From an uncultured Oscillospiraceae bacterium (GTDB lineage Bacteria > Bacillota > Clostridia > Oscillospirales > Oscillospiraceae): DNA of 8,727 nucleotides. Numbering within the stretch: the first letter of the stretch is position 1; each line of letters opens with the position of its first letter. The notes beneath the pieces were generated by a model that saw only the letters and a program-made list of their open reading frames with translations, did not search any database and had not been told where the DNA came from. The DNA lies in assembly GCA_905233785.1 (NCBI GenBank), contig CAJOCV010000070.1, positions 1-8,727 of the forward strand. The letters are read 5' to 3'. Both the position numbers and the translations under genes were made by a program. Below, piece by piece: positions 1-6,077 of the stretch.

Positions 1-18
1 AAAACAGATTTGATTTTG

Positions 19-63
19 TTTGCCGCCTTCCGAGGCGGCAAATCAGAGGGGAGTGCCCCTCTG
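19..63. repeat. Double-hairpin intergenic repeat
   Basis: Two perfect hairpins lie side by side, separated by one T. The first has a 10-bp stem (19-28 with 33-42) and loop TCCG; the second has an 8-bp stem (44-51 with 56-63) and loop AGTG. They are followed by AACTCCCCC. Neither hairpin has a U-run after it on either strand, so these are not ordinary terminators. From memory, very similar hairpin pairs recur in intergenic regions of Oscillospirales genomes; this could not be checked here. The layout (hairpin, T, hairpin) matches the repeats at 5483-6118, although stems and loop lengths differ. Confidence 0.7.
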
Positions 64-98
64 AACTCCCCCAAAGCCACGCAAGACGGAATCGTTAC

Positions 99-131
99 GG
101 GCTGTGAAAAAACATGGTTTTTTCACAGCCC
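99..131 (-). terminator. Long hairpin, probable terminator of the small peptide gene
   Basis: A perfect 14-bp inverted repeat (99-112 with 118-131, stem GGGCTGTGAAAAAA) has a 5-base loop and begins six bases past the stop codon of the minus-strand peptide gene. The A/T run is inside the stem rather than after it, so the U-tract would itself be paired. It may end transcription or simply protect the 3' end of the short mRNA. Confidence 0.5.
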
Positions 132-136
132 CTTCA

Positions 137-241
137 TTATAACAACACGGCGATGACGCCGCCGAGGAGCAGGGCTGCGAGATAGAGAAGCTCTGCAACA
201 TTCTGCATGCCGGTGCTGGTGGTGATGGTTTCATTTTTCAT
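137..241 (-). CDS. Small single-span membrane peptide (34 aa)
   Basis: I do not recognise this gene. The frame encodes 34 residues: a polar Thr-rich start (MKNETITTSTGMQN) and then a hydrophobic stretch from about Leu18 to the C-terminus (LLYLAALLLGGVIAVLL), enough for one membrane span. The start is supported by GGGAGG (250-255) eight bases before the ATG. A weak promoter lies just upstream and a long hairpin just after the stop. It is divergent from the RNA methyltransferase gene. Single-span peptides of this size include type I toxins, regulators of membrane complexes and many unassigned peptides; no antisense RNA gene is evident. The longer frame 43-234 on the same strand lacks a ribosome site and reads into the repeat, so I prefer this one. 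Confidence 0.55.
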   Translation of the reverse strand: MKNETITTSTGMQNVAELLYLAALLLGGVIAVLL

Positions 242-275
242 ATCGGTATCCTCCCTGTTTTCTCTTGATGGTTCC

Positions 276-303
276 AGTATACATAATCCGGTGTCCCATT
301 GAA
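276..303 (-). promoter_or_regulatory. Weak promoter for the 34-aa peptide gene
   Basis: Reading the minus strand, TTCAAT (298-303) and TATACT (276-281) are separated by 16 bases. The -10 box is good (5 of 6) and the -35 poor (3 of 6). Transcription would begin near 269, giving a leader of under 30 bases that carries the GGGAGG ribosome site. Confidence 0.4.
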
Positions 304-321
304 CGGACTTTCAAGTGCGTC

Positions 322-350
322 TTGCAAGAAAAAGCGCGAGGGGCTATAAT
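322..350 (+). promoter_or_regulatory. Sigma-A-type promoter of the methyltransferase/FliB-like operon
   Basis: TTGCAA (322-327) and a perfect TATAAT (345-350) are 17 bases apart. Transcription would start near 357, about 20 bases before the ATG at 378. The position supports that ATG over the in-frame ATG at 315, which lies upstream of the promoter. Confidence 0.75.
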
Positions 351-377
351 GGGGCATCACTTGTTTGGGAGAACACT

Positions 378-1214
378 ATGCCGAATATCATCGAGATCAC
401 CGATTTTGCAGCGCCCGAGCTGGACGTGTACGCAAGGCTCACCGAGGGGCAGCTCAAATGCCGCGCCGACCTGACGAAGGGACTTTTTATCGCCGAGAGC
501 CCGAACGTGATCCTGCGCGCGCTGGACGGGGGCTATGAGCCGGTATCGCTGCTGATGGAGCGCAAGCACATCGAGGGGCAGGCCAGGGAGGTCGTCGCGC
601 GCTGCGGGGACGTTCCGCTCTACACCGCGCCGCTTGCGGTGCTCACAGAGCTGACGGGCTTTCCGCTCACAAGGGGCGTCCTCTGCGCCATGCGCCGCCG
701 CCCGATCCCGAGGGTGGAGGAGGTGCTGCGGGGCGCAAGGCGGATCGCGGTGCTCGAGAACATCATGAACCCCACCAATGTCGGGGCGATCTTCCGTTCC
801 GCCGCCGCGCTGGGCATGGACGCGGTGCTGCTCACCCCGGCCTGCAGCGATCCGCTCTACCGCCGCGCGGTGCGCGTCAGCATGGGGACGGTGTTTCAGA
901 TCCCCTGGGCGCAGATCGGGCAGGAGCTTTCCGACTGGCCGCAGCCGGGGCTGGAAACGCTGCGGGATTTGGGCTTCAAGACCGCCGCCATGGCGCTGCG
1001 GGACGACTCGGTTTCCATTGACGATGTCGCGCTGATGGCGGAGGAGAAGCTCGCCATTGTCCTCGGCACCGAGGGCGAGGGGCTGGCCGACGGCACGATC
1101 GCGGACTGCGACTACACGGTGCGCATCCCGATGTTTCACGGGGTGGACTCGCTGAATGTCGCGGCGGCGAGCGCCGTGGCCTTCTGGCAGCTCAGCAAAA
1201 GGCGGGCGGAATGA
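378..1214 (+). CDS. TrmH/SpoU-family RNA 2'-O-ribose methyltransferase
   Basis: This is a cytoplasmic SAM-dependent enzyme of the SPOUT class that methylates a ribose 2'-OH in rRNA or tRNA. The protein is 278 aa. The N-terminal third (about 15-115) resembles the RNA-binding substrate domain of this family. The catalytic domain has all three signature motifs: NIMNPTNVGAIFRSA (128-142, with the expected catalytic Arg140), LGTEGEGL (229-236), and IPMFHGVDSLNVAAASA (250-266), which form the trefoil-knot SAM site. The start at 378 is chosen for GGGAG (367-371) six bases upstream and the promoter at 322-350. The gene overlaps the next by ATGA (1211-1214), so the two are probably translationally coupled. 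The modified nucleotide cannot be told from sequence; RlmB, TrmH and TsnR-like proteins share these motifs. Confidence 0.9.
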   Translation: MPNIIEITDFAAPELDVYARLTEGQLKCRADLTKGLFIAESPNVILRALDGGYEPVSLLMERKHIEGQAREVVARCGDVPLYTAPLAVLTELTGFPLTRGVLCAMRRRPIPRVEEVLRGARRIAVLENIMNPTNVGAIFRSAAALGMDAVLLTPACSDPLYRRAVRVSMGTVFQIPWAQIGQELSDWPQPGLETLRDLGFKTAAMALRDDSVSIDDVALMAEEKLAIVLGTEGEGLADGTIADCDYTVRIPMFHGVDSLNVAAASAVAFWQLSKRRAE

Positions 1215-2032
1215 GCATCTATCCGGACTTTTACGAGCGCTTTTGCTGCCTCGCGGGAGCCTGCCGGCACTCCTGCTGCCGGGGCTGGGAGATCGACGTG
1301 GACGAACAGAGCGCCGCGTATTACGCCGCGCTTCCCGGTTCTCTGGGCGATCAGCTGCGGCGGAGCATCGAACACGGCGACGAGGGCGCGCATTTTCTCC
1401 TGACCGCGGACGGGCGCTGCCCCTTTCTGCGCGGTGACGGCCTGTGCGAGCTGATCCTGAAGTTGGGCGAGGACGCGCTCTGCGACATCTGCGCCCTGCA
1501 CCCGCGCTTTTACGAGGACGTGGGGGAGACGGAGCTTTGCGGTTTGGGCTTGAGCTGTGAGGCGGTCTGCGCCCTGCTGCTTGAAAGGAAAGCCCCGCTG
1601 CGCTTTTTGGATGACGAGAGCGGGGAAGCCTTTGAATTTGCGCGTTTGCTTTCGCGCCTCGGTTTTCCCGCGCAGGAGCAGGCGCTCGCATACGGCGGGG
1701 AAAAGCCCTCGGAAGCCTTTCTCGACCGCCTTGCGGAGACGGAGGCCATCGACGGGCATTGGCTCTCGGAGCTTGCGGCGCTCAGGGCGGTGCTGCCGGG
1801 GCTGACCATGCCGAAGGACGCGCGCTATGACCGCGTGCTGCAATACTTCCTGTACCGCCAGCTCGAGCGGGCGGAGGACTGGGGCTTGGACGCGCTCGTG
1901 CGGTATGCGCAGGAGAGCACGGCCTTCCTCGCGGCGCAGGACGCCATGGCGGGCTTTGACCCCGAACACCTCCGCCGCTATTCCGAGCAGATCGAATACA
2001 GCACCGAGAATGTGGAGATCCTTATGAAATAA
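1211..2032 (+). CDS. FliB-like Cys-rich protein (flagellin lysine N-methylase family)
   Basis: The 273-aa protein starts with a dense Cys pattern: C12, C13, C18, C22, C23 followed by GW (25-26), then CPFL at 70-73, C79, and CDIC at 91-94 followed by HPRFY (97-101), with C110, C116 and C120 further on. This arrangement matches proteins annotated as flagellin lysine-N-methylase (FliB-like) in Clostridia. Salmonella FliB methylates surface lysines of flagellin and is reported to carry an iron-sulphur cluster. The C-terminus (YSEQIEYSTENVEIL, about 257-271) also looks like the conserved family end, so the gene seems intact although shorter than enteric FliB as I remember it. It overlaps the methyltransferase gene by 4 bases and ends just before a strong terminator. 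No flagellar gene is in view, so flagellin as the substrate is uncertain. Confidence 0.7.
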   Translation: MSIYPDFYERFCCLAGACRHSCCRGWEIDVDEQSAAYYAALPGSLGDQLRRSIEHGDEGAHFLLTADGRCPFLRGDGLCELILKLGEDALCDICALHPRFYEDVGETELCGLGLSCEAVCALLLERKAPLRFLDDESGEAFEFARLLSRLGFPAQEQALAYGGEKPSEAFLDRLAETEAIDGHWLSELAALRAVLPGLTMPKDARYDRVLQYFLYRQLERAEDWGLDALVRYAQESTAFLAAQDAMAGFDPEHLRRYSEQIEYSTENVEILMK

Positions 2033-2033
2033 G

Positions 2034-2075
2034 AAAAAACTTCCTATGAAAACGGACTTTCATAGGAAGTTTTTT
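2034..2075. terminator. Bidirectional intrinsic terminator between convergent genes
   Basis: A perfect 18-bp stem (2034-2051 with 2058-2075) encloses a 6-base loop. A-run and T-run ends give a U-tract on both strands. It starts two bases after the FliB-like stop codon and ends three bases before the last base of the guanylate-kinase-like gene on the other strand, so it can serve both transcripts. Confidence 0.9.
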
Positions 2076-2077
2076 TG

Positions 2078-2617
2078 TTAGTGAATGATCGCGTCAAGCT
2101 CTGCGATGGCCTGCTCCAGATCGTCGCTCACGATGCGCGCGTCCGCGAAAGCGGAGAGACTGCGCTGCCGTTCTGCGGTCTCAAGGCGCACCGCAAGCTC
2201 AAAGGGGCTGCGGGCGATGGCCTCATAGCGCGCGCGGAGCACAGCGGGGCTCGGCTCGATGTAGACGCAGACGGCCTCGGGCATATTGGCCTTGACCTGG
2301 GCTGCGCGCTCAACCTCAAGGCTCAGCAGCACATTCTGCCCCGCGTTCAGCTTCTCCTCCACGAGAGCGCGGGAGGTGCCGTAGTCGTTGCCGGCAAACA
2401 CGGTGCACTCGAGCATCCCGCCGGACTCCTTCAGTGCCTTCCAGCCGTCGAGATCGTAGAAGAAAAAGCCCACGCCGTCGGTTTCCCCCTTTTTCATCTT
2501 CCGGGCGGTGATCGGCGTCACGGCGGACACATCCTCACGCCTCGCGAATACTGCGGCCACAATATCGGAAATTCCGGCGCCCGACGGCCCGGAGACAACA
2601 TACAGTTTCTTGCCCAT
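2078..2617 (-). CDS. Guanylate-kinase-like protein lacking the P-loop lysine
   Basis: The 179-aa protein has the size and order of bacterial guanylate kinase, the cytoplasmic enzyme turning GMP and ATP into GDP and ADP. It has a P-loop region VVSGPSGAGIS (7-17), a GMP-binding segment (TPITARK 35-41, then ETDGVGFFF, E70, YGT 79-81), a beta strand followed by VKANMPEAVCVYIEPS (108-123), a shortened lid (about 128-145) and a typical tail (SDDLEQAIAELDAII). The P-loop lysine is Ile16 (codon ATT), and the usual ID-x-QG after the strand is LEVERA. The start at 2617 has GAGGAG (2626-2631) eight bases upstream and follows a good promoter; starting at 2701 would put the start upstream of the promoter. 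It is probably a diverged paralogue with weak or no kinase activity, perhaps a nucleotide-binding regulator. I cannot see whether a normal gmk exists elsewhere. Confidence 0.75.
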   Translation of the reverse strand: MGKKLYVVSGPSGAGISDIVAAVFARREDVSAVTPITARKMKKGETDGVGFFFYDLDGWKALKESGGMLECTVFAGNDYGTSRALVEEKLNAGQNVLLSLEVERAAQVKANMPEAVCVYIEPSPAVLRARYEAIARSPFELAVRLETAERQRSLSAFADARIVSDDLEQAIAELDAIIH

Positions 2618-2651
2618 AGAACCAGCTCCTCGCTTTTCAATCTCTGCTCCT

Positions 2652-2680
2652 ATGATACTAAAAAAGCGGCTATTTTGCAA
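2652..2680 (-). promoter_or_regulatory. Promoter of the guanylate-kinase-like gene
   Basis: On the minus strand TTGCAA (2675-2680) and TATCAT (2652-2657, 5 of 6) are 17 bases apart. The start would fall near 2645, leaving a leader of about 28 bases. The -35 box begins directly after the U-tract of the upstream terminator, so the gene is an independent unit. Confidence 0.65.
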
Positions 2681-2681
2681 G

Positions 2682-2714
2682 AAAAAAACACACCCCGCCA
2701 TTTGACGGGGTGTG
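2682..2714 (-). terminator. Intrinsic terminator of the redox cluster
   Basis: On the minus strand a 9-bp GC-rich stem (CACACCCCG at 2706-2714 pairing with 2689-2697) with an 8-base loop is followed by seven U residues (2682-2688). It begins about 8 bases after the stop codon of the [2Fe-2S] reductase and marks the end of the minus-strand cluster. Confidence 0.9.
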
Positions 2715-2722
2715 CGGAAGGT

Positions 2723-3913
2723 TTACATAATGGGAATCTTGATCTTGAGATCCGTCAGCGGCCAGGAGGAGCAGGCGTGGAACCAGCCCATCTCCTTGTC
2801 CATGCGCCGTCTGCCGTCGCCGATGGGGGAGACGAAGATCTCGCCCTCGAGCAGGTGGCTGCGGCAGAAGCCGCACTCGCCGTTGCGGCAGTGGGTGTCG
2901 ATGGCGATGCCGCTGCGCTCGAGCGCAACGGCCACGGGCTCGCTGGCCTTCGCCTCGATCACGTCCTCATGGATGCCGCGCAGGACGGTGATCTTGAAGG
3001 TCTTTGTCTCGGTGCCCTTGGGGTAGCCGGGCAGGGTGGAGACGTCGGCGGGGTTGTTCACCACGTCGTGGCGGAAGCGGCGCACGGGAACGCCCATCTC
3101 GTCGAGCGCTTTCTTGACGAAGCGGAACATGGGCAGCGGGCCGCAGAACATATAGGTGCAGTCGGGCGTGGAGTACTTCTCGATGATCTCCCGGGTGATG
3201 AAGCCCTTCTCGCCGTCCCAATCGGGTTCGTCAGAGAGGACGTGCACGACCTTGACGTCGGGGCAGGCCTTCTCGATCGCGTCGAGCTCCTTCTTGAGCA
3301 CGATGTCGTTTGCCTTCACGGAGCCGTAGAGGATCGTGAGCTTGCAGCCCTTCATCTTGCCATAAGCGATCTCCTTGGCCATGGAGTGGAAGGGCGTGAT
3401 GCCCGAACCGCCGGCGAGCGCCACAAGCTCCTTCGAGTCGCGCAGCGGCTCCCAGTAGAAGAAGCCGAAGGGCAGCGCACCCTCCAGCGTGTCGCCGACC
3501 TTGACGTTTTCAAACAGGTAGTCGGGCACGAGGTAAGGCACGTTGCGGCGCACGGTGATCTCAAAGAAGGGATGCGCGCCTCTGGCCTCGAAGGGGGCGG
3601 AGGAGATGGTGTAGGGGCGGGAGAGCAGGCTCTCGCCGATCTTGAGGCGGAAGTTCACATACTGGCCGGACTGGAACACGGGGATGTGCCCGTCGGCGGA
3701 TTCAAAGCGGAAGATGCGGGAGGACGGGGACGCCTCGCGGATGTCCACGACCTTGAAGAGCATGTGCTTGGGGTGCAGCTTGTCCGCCAGCTCGCGAATG
3801 GGGTCCTTGGGATCGGGAATGGGGGAGCCGTTTGCGAAGTTTTCCTCTCTCAGCCTGGTAACGCGGGAAGCACCGCCCACGTCCTGCAAAAAGCCTTTGA
3901 CCTTAATACTCAT
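2723..3913 (-). CDS. NAD(P)H:FAD oxidoreductase with C-terminal plant-type [2Fe-2S] domain
   Basis: The 396-aa protein should move electrons from NAD(P)H through FAD to a [2Fe-2S] cluster and on to a partner. The domains are: an unassigned N-terminal extension (1-48); a ferredoxin-reductase-type FAD domain with RPYTISS (99-105); a nucleotide domain with GGSGITPF (168-175) and MFCGP (255-259); and a ferredoxin domain (about 304-396) with Cys342, Cys347, Cys350 (C-x4-C-x2-C) and the distant Cys381. The flavin-first, ferredoxin-last order is that of phthalate-dioxygenase-reductase and Hcp-reductase types. The start at 3913 follows the upstream stop by three bases, with AGGGAGG (3923-3929) inside the end of that gene, so it is surely co-transcribed with the CrtI/RetSat-type flavoprotein. 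The natural inference is that it supplies that enzyme with electrons. There is no signal peptide or membrane span. Confidence 0.85.
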   Translation of the reverse strand: MSIKVKGFLQDVGGASRVTRLREENFANGSPIPDPKDPIRELADKLHPKHMLFKVVDIREASPSSRIFRFESADGHIPVFQSGQYVNFRLKIGESLLSRPYTISSAPFEARGAHPFFEITVRRNVPYLVPDYLFENVKVGDTLEGALPFGFFYWEPLRDSKELVALAGGSGITPFHSMAKEIAYGKMKGCKLTILYGSVKANDIVLKKELDAIEKACPDVKVVHVLSDEPDWDGEKGFITREIIEKYSTPDCTYMFCGPLPMFRFVKKALDEMGVPVRRFRHDVVNNPADVSTLPGYPKGTETKTFKITVLRGIHEDVIEAKASEPVAVALERSGIAIDTHCRNGECGFCRSHLLEGEIFVSPIGDGRRRMDKEMGWFHACSSWPLTDLKIKIPIM

Positions 3914-3916
3914 TTC

Positions 3917-5464
3917 TCACAGCCTCCCTTTCTTCTCCAGGTCTTCCTTGACGCCCTTGGCGGCGGCGCGGCCGTTGGTGATCTGCGGGCCCATCCCGTC
4001 GCCGCTCATGCCGTGAGCGCCGGCGAATTCCAGACCCTCGATGAAGTGATCCTTCTCCTTCATCTGCAGTCTTGCCACCGCGTGATCCTCCATGGAGTGC
4101 AGGTAGCCGTAGATGTTGCCCTTCCAGGCGCCCACATAGTGGGAGACGGTCATGGGCGTGGTGACCTCGATCTCGGTGATGCGGCGGCGGAAATCCACCT
4201 TGGTGATCTTGATGCACTCGTCGATCATTTCGGAGGCGAGGCGGCGCTTTAAGTCGAAGTAATCCTCCTCCTTCACGCTCTCAAAGGGCTTGGAGGGCAC
4301 CAGCGCCGTGATGGAGAGCTGGGTGTAGCCCTCGGGCAGCGTGGGATTGGCGTAGTTTAAGCAGATGGTGGTGATGTAGTTATAGGGCTCGGTGATGTTG
4401 GAGTAGTTGCGCCAGATCTCGTTGGTGTCCATCGTGGAGCCGGAGAAGGTGGAGTAATCGGTGATGCCGTTTTCCTCGGGCGTACCCTCGATCAGCATGA
4501 TGACGGACACGGGCACGACGGAGAGCTTGCGGTTGTTGATCATCTTGATCGCGCCCACGGGAACCTCGCTCAGCGGCTCGATCATCTGGGTGTAGACCTT
4601 GTTGGGGTAGGGGCCGGAGATGACGTAGTCGCAATGGATCTCGTCGCCGCGCGCGGTGCGCACGCCGTAGACCTTGCCGTCCTTGACCAGGATCTTCTCG
4701 ACCTCCTGGTTGAACTCGTACTGCGCGCCGTTTTCCTCACATTTCTGCTGCAGCTTCATGCTCATCTCATGGCTGAAGTTGCGGCAGACGTAGGAGCCGG
4801 TGAAGTAGTCGGCCATGAGGAAGGCGTAGATCGTGAAGGGCAGATCGTCCATGCGGTTGCCGACGTAGATCCAGTAGGGCGTCAGCATCTCGACGGCCTT
4901 CTTGGGAAGCTGAAAGGTGTCAATGACCTCGGTGGCGGTGTAGCCCACGGTCTTGACAAAGTCGGGGTGCTTTAAGAGCATCTGCACCTTGCTCATCGGC
5001 GTCACGGACAGGACGTTCATGCTGTCGTACACGCGGCGGCACAGGAGCATCAGCTCGTGCACCTTCTCATAGGTGCCGGGGCAGACCTCGTCGATCTCCC
5101 TGGCGACAGTGGTATAGCTGTCGTCATAGTCGGGGTGCAGCACCTTGTCGATGCCGGAGTTCGGCAGCGCGACGCGGTAGCACTCGGGCACGGGCAGCCA
5201 GTCGATGTCCACGCCCATATCCTCAAAGAACTTGCCGACCTTGAGGCGCTTGCCGGGCTGGCCGATGGACATCATCTCATGCAGCGTCGCCTCGATCTCG
5301 AAGCCGTTGCGCACAAAGTCGGTGGCAAGGCCGCCGGGCATGTTGTGCTTTTCAAGGATCAGAATGTCCTTGACGCCCCAGGCCTGCAGCTGCAGGCAGG
5401 CGGACATGCCGGCCAGAGCGCCGCCGATGATGACGACGTCGTAATGGTCTTTGTAAAATATCAT
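3917..5464 (-). CDS. CrtI/RetSat-type FAD-dependent oxidoreductase (putative saturase or desaturase)
   Basis: The 515-aa protein belongs to the phytoene-desaturase/retinol-saturase flavoprotein group, which adds or removes hydrogens across C=C bonds of lipophilic substrates. The N-terminal Rossmann motif is DVVIIGGALAGMSA (9-22), followed by the ribose-binding Glu38 and MPGGLATDF (42-50). The glycine motif is G-x-A-x-x-G rather than G-x-G-x-x-G. The C-terminal FAD segment is GLEFAGAHGMSGDGMGPQ (about 477-494), followed by TNGRAAAKG. The start at 5464 is set by AAAGGA (5472-5477) seven bases upstream; a longer frame to 5536 would read into repeat sequence. It is three bases from the [2Fe-2S] reductase gene, which fits a reductive role (saturase) over an oxidative one. 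I infer it may reduce the conjugated product of the isomerase relative upstream. Amine oxidase or carotenoid activity is possible but less supported. Confidence 0.75.
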   Translation of the reverse strand: MIFYKDHYDVVIIGGALAGMSACLQLQAWGVKDILILEKHNMPGGLATDFVRNGFEIEATLHEMMSIGQPGKRLKVGKFFEDMGVDIDWLPVPECYRVALPNSGIDKVLHPDYDDSYTTVAREIDEVCPGTYEKVHELMLLCRRVYDSMNVLSVTPMSKVQMLLKHPDFVKTVGYTATEVIDTFQLPKKAVEMLTPYWIYVGNRMDDLPFTIYAFLMADYFTGSYVCRNFSHEMSMKLQQKCEENGAQYEFNQEVEKILVKDGKVYGVRTARGDEIHCDYVISGPYPNKVYTQMIEPLSEVPVGAIKMINNRKLSVVPVSVIMLIEGTPEENGITDYSTFSGSTMDTNEIWRNYSNITEPYNYITTICLNYANPTLPEGYTQLSITALVPSKPFESVKEEDYFDLKRRLASEMIDECIKITKVDFRRRITEIEVTTPMTVSHYVGAWKGNIYGYLHSMEDHAVARLQMKEKDHFIEGLEFAGAHGMSGDGMGPQITNGRAAAKGVKEDLEKKGRL

Positions 5465-5482
5465 GGTTTTTTCCTTTCTCTT

Positions 5483-5527
5483 GGCTCCCCCTCTGGGGGA
5501 GCTGTCAGCGCAGCTGACGGAAGGGGC
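5483..5527 (+). repeat. Double-hairpin unit 1
   Basis: This unit has an 8-bp hairpin (5484-5491 with 5495-5502, loop TCT), one T, a 6-bp hairpin GTCAGC/GCTGAC (5504-5509 with 5513-5518, loop GCA), and the tail GGAAGGGGC. It sits between the DUF559 cassette and the start of the CrtI/RetSat-type gene. Confidence 0.85.
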
Positions 5528-5550
5528 GCTCCACATAAAGGGGGAAGCAT

Positions 5551-5591
5551 GCCCCTATCGGCCTTCGGCCACTTCCCCCGGAGGGGGAAGC
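5551..5591 (-). repeat. Double-hairpin unit 2 (41 bp, inverted)
   Basis: Read on the minus strand this has the same plan as unit 1: stem CTTCCCCC/GGGGGAAG with loop TCC, one T, stem GGCC/GGCC with loop GAA, and the tail GATAGGGGC. It is identical over 41 bases to 5594-5634 and 6078-6118. With unit 1 it forms an inverted pair, AGGGGC ends facing inward across 23 bases. Confidence 0.85.
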
Positions 5592-5593
5592 AT

Positions 5594-5634
5594 GCCCCTA
5601 TCGGCCTTCGGCCACTTCCCCCGGAGGGGGAAGC
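5594..5634 (-). repeat. Double-hairpin unit 3 (41 bp, inverted)
   Basis: An exact copy of the unit at 5551-5591, two bases away in the same orientation; it is the second member of the tandem array. Confidence 0.85.
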
Positions 5635-5675
5635 ACCGGCGGTCGCCCCAAGAGGAGCAGGCTCAAATCTGGGGC

Positions 5676-5718
5676 GGCTCCCCCGCCGGGGGAGCTGTCG
5701 CGGAGCGACTGTAGGGGC
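5676..5718 (+). repeat. Double-hairpin unit 4, flanking the DUF559 stop codon
   Basis: The same first hairpin stem as unit 1 (5677-5684 with 5688-5695, loop GCC) is followed by one T, a different second stem GTCGC/GCGAC (5697-5701 with 5705-5709, loop GGA), and the tail TGTAGGGGC. Both strands of the second stem changed relative to unit 1, so the pairing is kept. Its AGGGGC end is nine bases from the stop codon of the nuclease gene. Confidence 0.85.
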
Positions 5719-5727
5719 GTTTTGGAG

Positions 5728-6072
5728 TCAAAGATGGTTGAGAATATCTTCGCAGACGCCTCGGAAATTCTCATTGACAGCATTGTTGGGGTAACGCAGC
5801 ACGGTTAGCCCAAGCCCGCGAAGATAGGCGTCTCGTACGCTGTCATGTGCCTTTCCTTTCGGCTCGTAGTGCTGCGAACCATCCAACTCGATGACCAGCT
5901 TTTCATTGTGACAATAAAAATCAACGATATAATCACCGATGACCTGTTGGCGGCGAAAACGAATGGGCAGTTGGCTCAGGAAATCGTACCACAAATGCCG
6001 TTCCTCTTTCGTCATGGCCTTTCGGAGTGCGCGGGCGCTGTTTATCAATTTGGGGTTTTGTTCGATCTCCAT
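5728..6072 (-). CDS. DUF559 endonuclease-like protein
   Basis: The 114-aa protein is a full-length DUF559 protein of the restriction-endonuclease-like (PD-(D/E)xK, Vsr-related) fold. The N-terminal helix carries ALRKAMTKEERHLWYDF (15-31). The core is IVDFYCHNEKLVIELDGSQH (49-68), with probable metal or catalytic residues Asp51, Glu62, Asp64 and His68; the tail has GLTVLRYPNNAV (88-99). The start ATG at 6072 is supported by AGGGG (6079-6083) six bases upstream, and this ribosome site is the tail of the flanking repeat. It is on the same strand as the redox genes, between the isomerase relative and the CrtI/RetSat-type gene, with no evident link to their chemistry. By eye its base composition is more AT-rich than theirs. 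The family is known structurally, but the biological role of these small solo proteins is not settled. Confidence 0.9.
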   Translation of the reverse strand: MEIEQNPKLINSARALRKAMTKEERHLWYDFLSQLPIRFRRQQVIGDYIVDFYCHNEKLVIELDGSQHYEPKGKAHDSVRDAYLRGLGLTVLRYPNNAVNENFRGVCEDILNHL

Positions 6073-6077
6073 TGTTT

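Larger units (their letters stand above)
5540..5635. repeat. Tandem 43-bp repeat, two full copies and a partial third
   Basis: Two identical 43-bp copies (5540-5582 and 5583-5625) are followed by the first ten bases of a third (5626-5635). Each copy carries one minus-orientation double-hairpin unit, so the array reads as units with a short linker. Slippage or unequal exchange between units would explain the duplication. Confidence 0.9.

Noticed and set aside
357..1691. 444-codon open frame on the minus strand
   Set aside because: It is Arg/Pro/Ala-rich antisense sequence across the methyltransferase and FliB-like genes, with no motif and no suitable start signal.
303..2061. Ten-base match ACGGACTTTC near 303 and 2052
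   Set aside because: Too short, and in different contexts (upstream of a promoter and in a terminator loop); probably chance.
2670..2876. 68-codon minus-strand frame over the end of the [2Fe-2S] reductase
   Set aside because: It is an out-of-frame shadow of the reductase C-terminus that reads through the terminator.
2075..4252. 725-codon open frame on the plus strand
   Set aside because: It is antisense to the guanylate-kinase-like gene and the two flavoproteins, has no recognisable domain and a His/Gly/Val/Leu-rich composition typical of antisense frames in GC-rich DNA, and crosses a terminator.
5540..5635. CRISPR-like array
   Set aside because: The 43-bp copies abut without unique spacers and each is internally palindromic; no cas gene is in view.
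5057..5794. Frame reading through the repeats on the plus strand
   Set aside because: It is antisense to the CrtI/RetSat-type gene and then runs into the palindromic repeats; repetitive Pro/Gly/Arg translation only.
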